A stretch of DNA of 64,000 nucleotides, taken from Micropterus salmoides. Lineage: Eukaryota; Chordata; Actinopteri; Centrarchiformes; Centrarchidae. The notes under the pieces are model-generated. The model was not told the origin of the DNA and searched no databases. It saw only the letters and a list, made by a program, of their open reading frames with translations. Every line of letters begins with the position of its first letter. Within the stretch, counting starts at the first letter, position 1. Below are positions 34,534 through 47,124 of the stretch, piece by piece. The position numbers and the translations under genes were made by a program. The stretch spans positions 13,140,242-13,204,241 of the forward strand of contig NW_024040041.1 in assembly GCF_014851395.1 (NCBI RefSeq), written 5' to 3'.

Positions 34534-37500
34534 ATGTCCAGGCGAAGCAGGAATAGTCGTGCATGGCGATATGTTTGGGGTGGGATACGGCGTGACGCTG
34601 ATGCCCGGGCACTGGTGATGGCCTCTGAAAGTGAAGAATGGAGGTATGACCACATAGAGGTAAGAATACAGGGGCTGCTCTTTTTTCCCCTGGACCTAAA
34701 GCTCTGAACAGATATTAGGGTGTCATAATACAAAATTCACTTCAAGGATCCCTATCAAACTTAAACCCTCTAATTTGCCTTTACACATTAAGCAGTATGT
34801 GTTTGTTAATGCTAATGTTTGATGCTTCAAGCATCAAACATTATCAGTTGTTTGCAGTCTTTGTTTTGGAACAAATTATTTTTTCCACAGGAAGGACTCA
34901 CATGTAATCAAAATTTAAAGACGTGTACATGTTACAATCCAGTGGCCAATTTTAGCTTTGTAGCAGCCTAACATCAGAACCAGTGTTGTGTTTTTACACA
35001 AGCGATACTGCTGACATTTAAATTTGTTCCTTTCCCAGTACAGCGATTCAGACTCTGAAGCAGACTTTTCAGCAGTGATGGTTCCTCCTGTCCCCAGTGC
35101 AGTGCCTGTCACCGGAGAGTCCTACTGTGGCTGCGATTCCCAGGCTGAGACTAACTACAACCCTCGTCTGCGAGGTTTTCACCAAGTTAAAGACTGCCAC
35201 TGTGGAGAGGACGACCAAGGTACAAGGAAACTGCTGCATTTAAAGGCTAACCAATTAAGACACACACATTTTTATAATTTATAGGTTGATTAAGTGACGT
35301 CACTTCAGTTACACCACTGTAGCCAGTCATGTTATCTTTTATTATGTCTGCCAGGTGTTTGGTCATGTGTGCCTGTCCGCAGTTAATCTGGTATACTACT
35401 GAACACATTAGCCTAATATAGTAGGCTATAGTAGCACTGGTTTGTTTACTTCTTCTTTGGGCAGAGATGTTTGACAGTCGAACATCAAACTGGCTACTTG
35501 GTTACCCATGACCTCCTGAATCAAATTCAAGTTACCAATGCTTGCATCCAGAGTAACTACTGGGTCTGCACCCATCTACCTAAACTCAGTCATACAAACT
35601 TACGTTCCTTCTCGGTCACTACACTCCTCCAACAAAAGCCACCTGGCACTGCCGTCCCTACACACAAAGCAATCTCAGTCCCGGCCGTTTTCATGTGTAA
35701 CACCACAATGGTGTCTAAAACCACTGATGTTTTCTTTTACTATCCTTCGCTCATTGGAAAAGTAAAGAAAATTGAAAAAATACTTTTTTTAGTTTGACGT
35801 GCAAAATGCCACACAGCAATTAGTTTTTTCAGTTTGCTGCTTTTCCAGCGCTTGTTTTTTTTCACCCAGAAGGGGGTGTGGTTTTTCTGATAGCAGGAAA
35901 TGAGGTGCTTGACAATCCTCTCAAGGTCATTCCTGTTGCTTGTGCACCTTTTCCTACCACACTTTAACCTTCCAGTCAACCTTCCATGAATATGCTTTGA
36001 TCCAGCACTCTGAACGGCCTTTTTGAATTAAATTAGGGCGGGAAAAAATTTTCCACTATATTATAATTTTGCATATTGTCTTCATTTCTCTACTGTCATG
36101 GATACATGCTGGACACAGCCTGCCCTGCACTCCCTGTTCCCCACCCACAAGCCTCCAGACCAACATTATATCCTGGGATGCCATAGATATAGCACGCCAC
36201 TTTTAAAAACATTTTGGGTGTGATTATACATTTTTAGCTTTTCGTGTGTCATTTCACACCGTTAGATTTAGCACATTTAATGAGAATTGGATGTGCAGAA
36301 AAGGACTAAGTCAGGTGACCTTTATTGTCATGGTAATAATAAACACCTGGTTTATTTTGTGAAATTGTTGCAGTTTGGTTATGTTTAGGCACCAGAACTA
36401 TTTGGTTAAGTGTAAGAAAAGCTTGGTGTTTTGGGTTAAAATAAGTAGTTAGTTGCGTCAGTAAAGTGTGTGTGTGTATGTGACGTGAGCTGAATACTGC
36501 AAAGTAAGACCTCACTTTTTCTTTCTCTCACATATGTGCGTAAAATGACGTATGCCGTAGGTATCGGCATGTTATTCATATGTTATTAGGTAGAGATCTG
36601 CCCACTTCTAGTTGAGCTTGTATGATTTGTTCACATTTGGGATACAATGATTACAGATTTTGATGGTACGATTATTGTCAGAGAAATAATCAGTTTTACG
36701 ATTATTATGCATTAAATAATTTCACAACACTATTAATGACTTGAGTTGATATTTAATATTTAATTTACATTAACAATTATATTTCTATAATATGTAAGTA
36801 TTATTAATATAAGAGGAATATTAACTTCTATCCACCAGGGGAAATTGTTATAAAGGAGGATAATAAACTGTACTGTTACTGTCATCAATTTCATCCATAC
36901 ATATGTTTTAGTGAAAATGAGAGAATGAAATTGAGTGTAGTGTTAACTGAAATGCAGTTAATTGGTAGCCTGTAGTCCTGAAAGTCTATAAGCTCCTGAT
37001 GTATGTTAGTGTTTTATACCTGGCAACATTTTCTCACCACAGACAGGAGGAGGCAACGATAAATGTTCAGTGAAGGTCTTGAGAGGACTACGTTCTGTCT
37101 TCCATAAAGACCCTTTCAGAAAAGAAGCGATTTGCACTGCGTGGAAGCTGCTCAGCGCTAAAGTTCAACTACTTTAACCGCGGCATTCGCGCGAGCTCGC
37201 CGTGCGGTGCACGTTACTCGACGCAGCAACACACCAAGCCATTGAAAATAATGGGCCTCATAGCGCAGCGGGGCTGTGGTTGCGGTGGGTCTGAAAGGTT
37301 ACACCTGCTCTGTTTGTTTACGTTGCACTGAAAGCTCGACTCTCCACCGCTACATCATCATCAGACTTGGTACACCTGAAGTGCTACCACACTTTGGTGG
37401 AAATAAAGCTTCACAGTTTGGTCCCTCTGCCTTAGTTTAGCCAGTGTACTGTAGCCTCAGATAAGCACGACACTTAAGCTGGTGCACCGCTCCTGTAACT

Positions 37501-39406
37501 TTATTTTCGTTTTTTGCAAGTTGCCACAGTATCGTTCCGTGCAACAGAAACACTCGGTGTTGCGATTAATTAACCGTGACGTTTTAAAGCGCGGTTAATA
37601 GTGAAATCCGGTAATCGCTGCATCCCTTGTTCACATACAGATTCTATGAATAAAGTTTATGTGTGCAACAAACAAAATATTTCATTTCTTGTATCTGATT
37701 GACTTGCAATGTTTCAGAGTTTGACTGGGTTTGGGATGTCAACAGCCGATCCACAGCAACGTTACTGAGCTGCGACAATCGCAAAGTGAACTTCCACTCT
37801 GAATACAGCTGTGGGACAGCAGCCATCCGTGGCTCCAAGGAGCTGGCTGAAGGGCAGCACTTCTGGGAGATCAAGATGACATCCCCAGTGTATGGAACTG
37901 ACATGGTAAACCTCTACTCCTTATGTTCTAGCATTGCTCTTATTATGTACACTCATTTCCCAAAATAAATCCAACGGTAGCACAAACGTTTTGTAAAAGA
38001 CAAAATCTTAATTTATGCTGTATTGTTTTGTTTCTGTACAGATGGTGGGCATCGGAACTTCTGATGTCAATTTAGACAAATACAGGCACACGTTCTGCAG
38101 CCTGTTGGGAAAAGATACAGACAGCTGGGGTCTTTCGTACACTGGTAAGATTAACACAACATGCTAAGATGTAGCAGTAACTGCTCACAATGTTTATTGC
38201 ATGAGTTAGACATCAGTGTCTTCCTTTTGTCAGGCTTGTTGCATCATAAAGGCGACAAGATGAACTTCTCCTCCCGGTTCGGACAGGGGTCCATCATTGG
38301 AGTCCACCTGGACACGTGGCACGGCACACTCACTTTCTTCAAGAACCGCAAGTGTATAGGTTAGTACTGGCAAGCAAAGTCCACTATTGACCACAGCGCT
38401 GGTGATTCCTGTTGTGATGATCTGTAGGGATGCACGGAGCAAACTATTCTATTCTGATGCCAATTCTCATATTCCAGGGTATCTGCCAATACAAGTATTG
38501 ATCCGATAAGAATACTCTACTGGATACTATAGCCCAACTGGATTTTTGAGGCAGATAAATAATCCGATAATGATACATCATACATTATAGTAATGATTTG
38601 AACATATCCATACAACGTAATCTTGAAAGGGATCCCTTATATTTGTAGTTTCAAAGTCTTTTAGTACACACATACTTAATAAATATTAAACAGGATATTT
38701 TACAGTTTAAAATCAAGTTGTTAGAGCTCTCCTGTGGCCAAATTATGCAGTGCATAGGAAGCATGAATGCAACTCATAGCAGTAACGAAATTTTATTTTA
38801 TTGGATTGGTGTATCTTTAATAATCTGTTGTCGACATTTGTGCAAATGTACAAACCTTAACAGTCTGATGCATCTCTATAATATATATTTATAAAAGCAT
38901 ATGGTTATGTGCATGAAACATACTGCAAACTTTAACACATGTGGCCCACACTGTGGAATGTTAAGAAGATATTACACATGAACATAAAATATTTTGTCAC
39001 CATTCTCGATGTAGGTGTTGCTGCCACAGAGCTACAAAACAAGAGGTTTTATCCGATGGCATGCTCCACAGCAGCAAAGAGCAGCATGAAGGTGATCAGA
39101 TCCTGCTCTGCGCCCACCTCCCTGCTCTACCTTTGCTGCGCTCGCCTTCGGCAGCTGCTGCCTGACTGTATTGACACCCTGGATGTGTTGCCACTGCCAC
39201 CAGGCCTACGTCACTTGCTCCACAACAAACTGGGTTGGGTGCTCAGCCTCAATAGTGGCGCCACGGAAGAAACCCCAGATGGGCTTGAGCGCCCCTCGTG
39301 CTTGCCTGCCCCTGCGCTGGCTGGACCGTCCTCCTCTGAGAGTGACTCAGAGGGTTGTACGTCTGACCCAGAAGCCTGTCAGAGGAAGAGATGTCGCTGG
39401 ACATGA
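34534..39406 (+). CDS. spsb3: SPRY domain-containing SOCS box protein 3 (spsb3), 6 coding exons
   Basis: Exons 34534-34659, 35039-35219, 37718-37905, 38042-38144, 38234-38359 and 39015-39406 join to 1116 nt, 371 aa (human SPSB3 is 355). SPSB proteins are substrate receptors of Cullin-5/Elongin BC ubiquitin ligases: the SPRY domain selects the target, the SOCS box recruits the ligase. The N-terminus MSRRSRNSRAWRYVW and VPVTGESYC match SPSB3. The SPRY domain runs from about residue 103 (FDWVWDV, LLSCDNRKV, SYTGLLHHKGDK, GVHLDTWHGTLTFFKNRK) to about 280; the SOCS box follows (LYLCCARLRQLLPD, LPLPPGL, LLHNKLGWVLS). The tail ends CQRKRCRW like the human protein. Mammalian SPSB3 has been reported to target nuclear cGAS; whether this holds in fish is unknown. 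It lies just upstream of mrps34 as in the human 16p13.3 cluster. Confidence 0.95.
35545..35715 (+). mobile_element. Second L2-type LINE fragment, spsb3 intron 2
   Basis: The plus strand encodes GSAPIYLNSVIQTYVPSRSL and following residues typical of the region just after the reverse transcriptase core in L2 elements. Its start (AACTACTGGGTCTGCACCCA) is nearly identical to 32101-32120 in the other fragment, so both come from related elements. Confidence 0.65.
36639..37626. mobile_element. Putative ~990-bp TIR element in spsb3 intron 2
   Basis: GGGATACAATGATTAC at the left (36639-36654) and GTAATCGCTGCATCCC at the right (37611-37626) are inverted repeats matching at 13 of 16 positions. The interior has no recognisable transposase. 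A GC-rich patch (about 37175-37210) lies within. Probably a non-autonomous hAT-like or similar element; the class is inferred from the termini. Confidence 0.45.
38425..38878. mobile_element. Small TIR element (TAGGGATGCA family), spsb3 intron 5
   Basis: Left end TAGGGATGCACGG and right end TGCATCTCTA form near-perfect 10-bp inverted termini around ~454 bp without coding sequence. 'Gatccgataagaat' type motifs inside are common to this kind of fish element. Confidence 0.5.
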
Positions 39407-41936
39407 CTGGACGGCTCGATTCCTACCTCCTCCAAAACACTGGTGGATGTTTATTGTCCTATAGCATCTAATCTAGTGTTTCCTGCCTGCCTCAAGCTTT
39501 CCTCAACATCACTGTTGTCCAGGAGTGAAGTAAATCAGCAGGGTCGGAGTGGTACGTAGGTGGAAAACTGCCCTGGCGGTATTCCTGCCTGCACGTTTTT
39601 ACTGTGATCTTCTCTCATGCCATTCAGATGTCTTCATGCTCATCAGTATCCAAACCAGCTTCAGTGAAAAGATGTTATTTTGTTAGTTAGCATAACTCTT
39701 TGCCAGGCGTGTATGGGGATTAGTGAAATGGTGCAGGAATAGACTGTACAGTGCAAAACTGAAGTCAAGGGTGGTATATTCGGGGAAAGGGTGGGGTTTC
39801 AAAAATGAGAGACAGTATATTTTTTGTTTTCATCTAGTATGCAAATAATGTTTATTGTTCTCAGCCTAAATGCTATCAATGCATTGTCAAAATAATCTCC
39901 TACCTGTTGTACTGGCATCTGCAATTTCCTGTTAGGTCGCCAATTTGAGAGTCAGTGGGTTGCTGTCCCTCGTGAGTGGAACAGACAGGAAGTGACATTT
40001 CTTATCCGCAAGTTACAGCTCGAAAAACAAAAACTTCAACCGACAAAAATGATCAGATGGTTAAAAAACCTGTTAGAAAGTGTTAGAAGTGGGTGGAATG
40101 AACCTGAATGTCCTTTGCAGCTTTTAGTTGTCCAAAAATTAAAATATTCCTTTTAGTCTTTTGTAGAACAAACATCATCTCCAAACAATACACATGATTC
40201 CTCATCAGATCATTCTTCTTGAGAGACTTGAGAAAAAAAGTTGAACGTTTGTTACGTTTACAGCAAGAATTGCCTGTTGAAACTAAGTATACATTTTCAT
40301 TTATTATTGACACATTTTAAGTGATGTTTCATCGCTGTAACACCTTATCTTTAGAGATTTTTAAAAAGTTAGTTGCTTCAACAAAACATGAAATTATGAG
40401 CAGTTTTAATGTTGAACTTTTTATGCAAGGGTGATCTTTTGATTTTCCCAAGGACTCCATTGTAATTCATTAAGGTCGCAGCACTCTATTCTAAATCCTT
40501 TTAGTATCAAACACTGGGCTCCTGTTGGTCTAAAAGGTTGTAAAAAGTTCCTTATTTTTCCATTAAAGATGGGGTCTGCGATTCTAATCCAATACACGTC
40601 TTTTTGTCAAATTCAGCGGAAATCTCCTCACCCACCGCTAGCTGTCAGTTCTGTGTGTGTGCTGAAAAAAATATGTTTGAACACGGCCCTGGCTCTGCAA
40701 ACGGGAAACAAAGTGGCTCAGATGGAGCCACACAACAATATTCCAACCATTCCAGCCGTGATTTGTGTGTCAGTGGACGTTAATTGACTTGCCCACGGAC
40801 ATTCAGCTTACTTACCAGTTTGCCAAGACATGCTGCTGCTGCGATGTTAGCTGTTGTAGCAGGAGGACAGTTGTGTGGATCGCTGGCTCTGGGACCGTCC
40901 CGTCCTCTCTGCACGTTGACTTCGCAGCAGCAACTGTAGCGAAAGTTTGCTAACCCACAACTTAGCTAACATTAGATTCATTACTTGCTGTGTCATTGTT
41001 TGGTATTTGTCATGGTATTGGGTTTTTCCATTCGCATGTCGCACCTTTTTTTTAAAGGAGAAAACCGGCTGTGGTCGGTTTACTTGTTGTAATACTGTCT
41101 GGTGACTATCACAATTGTGACTGAAGCTGTGGATTTAGCCATATTTTATCATGATTGACAACATATTGGGCACATGACAGCACCGTAGAGAGGTGGATTA
41201 TGTTGCTGGAGTGGTTTGCAACGTTTGTTTGGATGTTTTGATACTTATTTGATTTTTTCCCCTCCAGGAAATTCACAAAATACAAACATTTTACACACAC
41301 CTTTCAAGCCTACAGGGGCTGAGTGATGTCGAGATCAATTTAAATGTTAATTAATCTAGAATGACTGAGGAGGGGAACGTTACCCCTGGGTCAGATATGT
41401 AAATAACTCTTATTTTTAGTTCCTTAGGAGTATCAAACCATTACTTAATTATTAAAATAGTGTTTGACCCAGGTGTTGAAGCTACACAGTATGCCAACTG
41501 CTGCCTCAGCCACCAGTCTTTGATCATGTTGTTGGTTTAAGTAGACATACACAGAGGCTTAAGGTACTATGCAATACCAGCATTTTCAGCAGGTTTTCAG
41601 AAGGAATGGGTGTTTTAGGATGAGATTATGGAGTCGCAGACACAGCAACAGTGGTTAAGATACCAGAGGACCATGCTCATTAGTTGTGTAACGCTTCACC
41701 AGATTTATCCCTATAGATTTATTAATGTAACTACCAAGGGGATAGTTTTAGTCCAGCAAATGTATTTTTGTGTTATTTCACAGTATTTGTCTTCACGTTG
41801 ATGCATCCGAACACTTTTTCTTACTGTTGTACTGTAAGTGTTTCTTCTATACCATGTCATAATAATACTGTATGTGAAGGCCTTTACTCGCCTTTTTCTC
41901 TATAACTTATCAGCATGATTTTCAGCTGAAAATAAA
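39407..41936 (+). terminator. spsb3: Probable spsb3 3' UTR / flank, AATAAA at 41931-41936
   Basis: The first strong AATAAA after the spsb3 stop codon that I found lies about 2.5 kb downstream. The interval contains the dispersed repeat at 40565 and no gene. A nearer unrecognised cleavage site is quite possible, so the 3' UTR length is uncertain. Confidence 0.35.
40565..40765 (+). repeat. Dispersed repeat family, copy 1
   Basis: Shares an ordered series of blocks with 52245-52430: CTAATCCAATA, AAATTCAGYGRA, GCTAGCT..CTGT, GTGTGTGCWGAAAAAA, ACRGCCCTGG.TCTG, AACGGRAAACAAAG and CACACARCA. Here it starts soon after TTAAAGATGGGGTCTGCGAT. No coding content. Confidence 0.5.
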
Positions 41937-42423
41937 ATGAATGCTAAATAAGGACTGGATGTGTTTATTAATTACCAGGTTTTTGTTTGTTTGATTTTTT
42001 TTTTTTTTTGAAGGGGGGGGGGGTGAATTGCACCAAATATTTTGTTTTTAATTGTTTATTCTATTCTTATTCTTTATCTCGTTATTTAAATTTGTTAATA
42101 TATAATATTAATAATATATAATGTTAATATTTGCTAATATTTGTTTTTATTTATATTTATTCATCGGTATTTGTATTTGAGCTGAGTATTTGTAAAATCC
42201 TGACTAATAATTTAAATCAGAATAACCCCACTGTAATTTATTAAATAAATATCTATGTTGAGCCTGCATCAAACACAACAGCACACTCCTCTTGTTCAAA
42301 TGATATGTAGAAATGATATACACATCTTTACAGGTAATTAATTCTCCATTTTTCAATAAATGCACATGTTGTGATTATTAACGTGTTACCTGAAGCAAAA
42401 CGTCTCTGCCTGAAGTCTTAATG

Positions 42424-42900
42424 CGGAACAAAAAGGTGTGCTGGGAGTTCACAGGGGAACTCTTTGCGGTCGGACCAAGTGAGCGGAAGCTGTGTGCCTT
42501 GCTTGCGGAGGTCAAGTGGAATTGGACCTGTTCATCAGGGATATTTAGGTACTTTGAATTCCAGATATTTATAAACGGTATCGATAAGTTGTAAATGGCT
42601 AAGTAAAATCTGTCAGTCGGGGCACGAAATGATTTTATAAGGTGTTTTTAGCATGTGACGCTAGCTAGCAGACTCAGGTTAGCCTTGTTTTTAGGGCACT
42701 AACATGGTTTGTTTATGCTCTACACTGACAATCCATGTTCCAGGTTTAACTTTACATGGATAACTTTCTTCTGTAACCAAAATGTTCTTTATGTTCAGAT
42801 GTATAATACTCTCTCTAATCTCTTGCAGCACAAACACTGACCAGTGCAGCAGCAGTGAGGGTTGAGGAGTAGTTTAGCTGCTCAACACCAGAGATTAATC
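42424..42900 (+). promoter_or_regulatory. mrps34: mrps34 promoter and spliced 5' UTR
   Basis: An ETS-type GAGCGGAAGC lies at 42481-42490, common in promoters of mitochondrial protein genes. The sequence before the start codon includes an acceptor TCTTGCAG at 42821-42828, so the 5' UTR is probably split, with a non-coding exon in the 42424-42550 area. The exact donor was not determined. Confidence 0.4.
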
Positions 42901-44174
42901 ATGGTGAAGAAAAAGCGACTTCGCCTCATAGCAGAAATGGCTCGGAAGATCCGGGCGTACCGAGAGCTGAAGTCCCGGCCGCGGGAGTCCGAGAAGTACG
43001 CCCTGGACTATGAGAGTATGAGGCGACCGCACACGGGGAAGATGCTACCTGTGCTGGCCTGGCAGGATGTTCGCAGGGAGAGTCGCCTCTTCTCCCTCCT
43101 GGCAGGTATGAGGATGTTTGGAGTGGGCCGTCTCTTTACCCGCAAGTCCTGGCTGGAGGACCACACAGAGCCCAGCTACTGGCAGGTCACCAAGGTCAAG
43201 GTGGACTACACATCTGAGGTGAGAGCGGGCCACATTCACGCACAGAGAGTCTGCATATTGTCAGTCCAAGTGCAGAAGTGAGTGAAAAGTCAGTTTGGTT
43301 TGTCATGGGCTCTGATAACCAAGGGACACCTTGTGTTTTTTTTAGAACATGGACCATGGCAGAGCGTGGGGGGTCCTCACCTACAAAGGTAAGACTTGAC
43401 ACTGTTCATTTGATATGAAACCAGAGCTCAACAATATAATATTTATCTTATTCATCTGTCCTGTAACTACTGTAGAGGACACTGACATCATGTAATTTAG
43501 GACTTACACTCTAAAACATAAGCATTGGACATTTATTAGACAGATTACAGTATTTTTAGATGTATAATAATTAAATTAGTCTGTTTGACATGAATAAAGT
43601 ATTTATGGCAGTGTTGAGAACACTTTGAAACAGCATTTCACATTTGTACAGAAAATATAATTAATACATTAAACAGTTTTTTGTTTGTTGTTTTTTAACT
43701 ATGTCCCTGTTATCGTGAGCTACACCAGACTCCACTTGTGAATTTATGCATTCACTGAGAGGTCTTTTAATTGTATCGCTGAATAAAGAAAAAAAGCATA
43801 TACTTTAATAGTAAACTGTTAGCGCTAATAATTCTATTAAAAAAAACTGACATTGTTGCATTTTGTGTTTGGCAGGAAAACAGGAGAGCGAGGTCAAGGA
43901 GGTGGACAAAGTGATGTACCACGACTGGCGCCTGGTTCCCAAACACATGGAGCAGCAGTTTAAGGACTTTGAGCCGCTCCCTGACCCGCCTGTGCGCTAC
44001 GTCCCCTACCCTCCCCTGCTCCGCGCCATGCTGCTGGCCCAGCACAAGAAAGCATTAAGCAGCGTAGCGACAGAAGAGCCGGCCTTGCCTTTAAAGAGGG
44101 ACGTCCTGCTCAATAAAGACTATTTCCACATGCAGGAACAAGAGAGGCAGAGGACAGAGGGGACAGCGGTGTGA
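42901..44174 (+). CDS. mrps34: Small ribosomal subunit protein mS34, mitochondrial (mrps34), 3 coding exons
   Basis: Exons 42901-43218, 43346-43388 and 43876-44174 join to 660 nt, 219 aa; human MRPS34 is 218. It is a metazoan-specific protein of the mitochondrial 28S ribosomal subunit, needed for its stability. The N-terminus MVKKKRLRLIAEMARKIRAY is strongly basic, fitting rRNA contact and mitochondrial import. Other recognisable blocks: LDYESMRRPHTGKMLPVLAW, GVGRLFTRKSWLED, PSYWQVTKVKVDYT, GRAWGVLTYKG and KVMYHDWRLVPKH. The start is set by homology; an in-frame extension upstream would need a TTG and is disfavoured. It lies between spsb3 and nme3 on the same strand; human EME2, which sits in this cluster, was not seen here. 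Confidence 0.94.
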
Positions 44175-44366
44175 TACTTGTGGTTCTGAAGATGAATATC
44201 TTGGAGATTGTGGACCAAATCAGTGTTGAAGTCTTCTTCTTTCCAAGTACTCTGGAAGCCCTCGCCTCAGTGTCCTGCAAAGTCCTGGACTCAAATGAAT
44301 TCTCTGCTATTTTCATCTGAAGCAGACCACTCTGTGTGTAATATGTATCTGTGTGATGTGGTTAAT

Positions 44367-44372
44367 ATTAAA
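44367..44372 (+). terminator. Candidate mrps34 polyadenylation signal ATTAAA
   Basis: ATTAAA lies about 190 nt after the mrps34 stop. The following 44400-45290 has no recognised gene or repeat apart from a poly-A run near 44606-44618. Confidence 0.4.
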
Positions 44373-45290
44373 TTTGGGATAAACTATAGCTGCTGTCAGT
44401 GATTTTTGATGCTTTTGTGCCTGTGTTTTAGATCACTTCCTTTCGGTAATGACAGCCTTATAGCACTGAGTATGCACACTAAGCACTTAATGTAGATGTG
44501 ATGGGCTTACACTCTTATTATGATACTTTAACACCTTGAAATCACCCTTTTTTACCATCAGAGAAAAGGGAGGGGCAGCAGATTCGACTATTGACCACAC
44601 TGTCAAAAAAAAAAAAAATCATTAGTTTTGGAACAAGAACAACAGAACAAGAGCTAGTAACCATTTGTGTACAAAATACATTGACTAAATGCTGACAGAC
44701 AACAGTTGTTATATTTATTTGTCTTGATCAAAACTATTATTCGGGACAGTTCAGTAGTCGCTAGACATTGGTAGGCACATCGCTATTAAATTCTACACCT
44801 TTGCTCCAAGTGCTCTATGAAACAAACTGTAAATGGCAGCTATTGACTATTAGGACATACATTATTTCATGCACTAGATGGGTTTTTATGGAAGCCCATT
44901 TCCACTAGCAAAATAATAAGGTGAAATATTACTTAAAACTCTTAGTTAAGTGTGTCTTAGTCAAACTTAGAGTGCAGTGGGTTATGTTATGCTAATTATT
45001 CTAGCAGCATATGTTGATTTCTGATTGAGTGGTCACTGTTGGTGTGTTGCTGCTGTTCTTATTAATGGTATATCACTTATGATTCACTATACTGTATACT
45101 ATCCATATACCACTTGGATAATAACATGCTCTTTATTCCTGTTGGGGAGTGGAACAGCAGCCACATACCACATGTCAGAGTCAAATAGATATGTCAAAAT
45201 GATAAGACATAAAGTCACTTATTTTGAGCACACATGATAACCATAGACTGTATAAAATGGACAGCTTATGTAATGTTACACATGATAAAA

Positions 45291-45293
<3 letters not shown>

Positions 45294-45345
<52 letters not shown>
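45294..45345. repeat. TA dinucleotide microsatellite just upstream of nme3
   Basis: About 26 uninterrupted TA units ending 137 nt before the nme3 start codon. Tyr-Ile repeat frames across it are an artefact of the repeat. Confidence 0.95.
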
Positions 45346-45347
<2 letters not shown>

Positions 45348-45482
45348 CGGCCGCTCCTCGTGATCTACGGAAAACCACGTGCACGCGCTTTGGGGAGCAT
45401 TCCTAAGCAACGTGCGTGCTTACGTCCGTCCGTCCACCTTTCTTCCGTCCTTTCCCCAGTGCGCTCCGTCCCGCCGGCGACC

Positions 45483-47090
45483 ATGATCTGCCTGTTTCTG
45501 TCTATATTTGCCTACTTCTTCCAGTCAGGTTGGTGCAACATCTGTTTACAATTCCTGTATCATTTATCGATCTTCAGTTTGAGTTTGACACGTGACTATA
45601 TGCTCACAGTTTCCACCATGTGTGGGCAGCAGGAGACGCAGACTCACCGGTCCTCGGCTAGCTGCAAGAGGAGCAGAGTGCGCTGCTGAAGCGATGGAGG
45701 CATGAAGTACTTTAAGTACTTTGATGGAGCTTTTGTAATTAATTTAATGTTAAACAAAAGCAGCGTAAAGTCGCTCGGCTATGACGTGAGACTTTTAATA
45801 CCCAAACTGTGTGTGTTTTACTAATCCAACGTTACACACCCATAGTGGCTACTTGGTGTAACTACCTGCAGCATAGTCCTCCTCACTATAAAATAAGTTG
45901 ATTCATCGTCCTATTAATAGCTCACGTGTTAGCGCGCTGCCATTGGTGCCTGTAGGAGTCATGTGGAGCGGTGATAGGCTGCTGCAGGAGGAGCGCCGCA
46001 ATGGGGCCGAAAAAAAGGTCACAGCCAGGTCTGCACCAACTACAAGATTTGGTGGTTAAACATGCACGGATTGAAGACTCTGGTGAGACGCAACATAAGG
46101 CGAAAGTGATTTAGATTGAGCCTGGTGTGACTGAGAAACCGCAGAGTTCAGGTGTTTTCTCCTGCCAGCACGCGAGCAGGGTGAGGAGATTAGTAAAGCG
46201 TGTTAAGCCACAGTGGTCCATAAAACTAACAAATAACAGACAATATGTGTGGAGACGCATGTAGGTTTTGCTCTAACATGTGTGTGCGCTACTGTATGGG
46301 AGGGTTTTTTGTGTGTATCCGCTGCAAACAAAATAAACACCGGTGTTGTGGCCCTGCTGGTTTTCAAACTAACTAACGTGTATGGCAACCACTCCATCCC
46401 CAGATTCGTCACACATTCACAAACATTCCTGGCGAGTTTCAAATCGCATCTTTAATCTACTGCGGCGATCATGATTGTATAAGTGAGCACTACATTACAG
46501 CGACGTATGAAAAAAGAAATGAAAGAAAATAGACTTTTGACAAAATCGCGTCAAGCTGGATTCGAACTTTTCCACTTCTCTTCCTGTGACTCGGTGTTGA
46601 CAATAAACTCATGTTTTCACAGTATTGTCGGAGTTAGCTCGTCACTGTAAAAGCATGTGAGAGGGCTGTAATGCAGGGGTCCATATTGCCGAAGCCTCGA
46701 GATAAACACCTTGATAAACACGTTCTGGTATTTTTAAGATCGCTCAAGGTAACCAGTTGTTTTAGATCAGCCCAAACAAAGTGTTACCTGGATGATGAGG
46801 TGCTTGATCAATACGTGACTGGACAACAGTAATCTGTTTGCTCGGTTAGCTCGGAGGTAAAGTGAAGACCCTGGCGTAGATGTTACCTTTTGCTCAGGTT
46901 GAGTTCGAATCCAGCTTGACGCGATTTTGTCAAAAGTCTATTTTCTTTCATTTCTTTTTTCATACGTCGCTGTAATGTAGTGCTCACTTATACAATCATG
47001 ATCGCCGCAGTAGATTAAAGATGCGATTTGAAACTCGCCAGGAATGTTTGTGAATGTGTGACGAATCTGGGGATGGAGTCCGCTCTAGGT

Positions 47091-47124
<34 letters not shown>

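Noticed and set aside
42862..42900. In-frame upstream extension of mrps34
   Set aside because: It needs a TTG start and adds residues absent from the family; the ATG at 42901 gives the conserved MVKKKRLRL start.
39407..42900. Search for EME2 between spsb3 and mrps34, as in human
   Set aside because: No exon-like block with nuclease homology was seen on either strand.
45234..45689. 151-codon plus-strand frame rich in Tyr-Ile repeats across the TA microsatellite
   Set aside because: The Tyr-Ile run is the translation of (TA)n; the remainder overlaps nme3 exon 1 in another frame and has no homology pattern.
46838..46925. tRNA-like signals (A-box-like TTAGCTCGGAGG and B-box-like GTTCGAATCC) near the right arm of the inverted repeat
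   Set aside because: The T arm cannot form its 5-bp stem and no acceptor stem can be paired; the B-box-like motif is also in the left arm without an A box.
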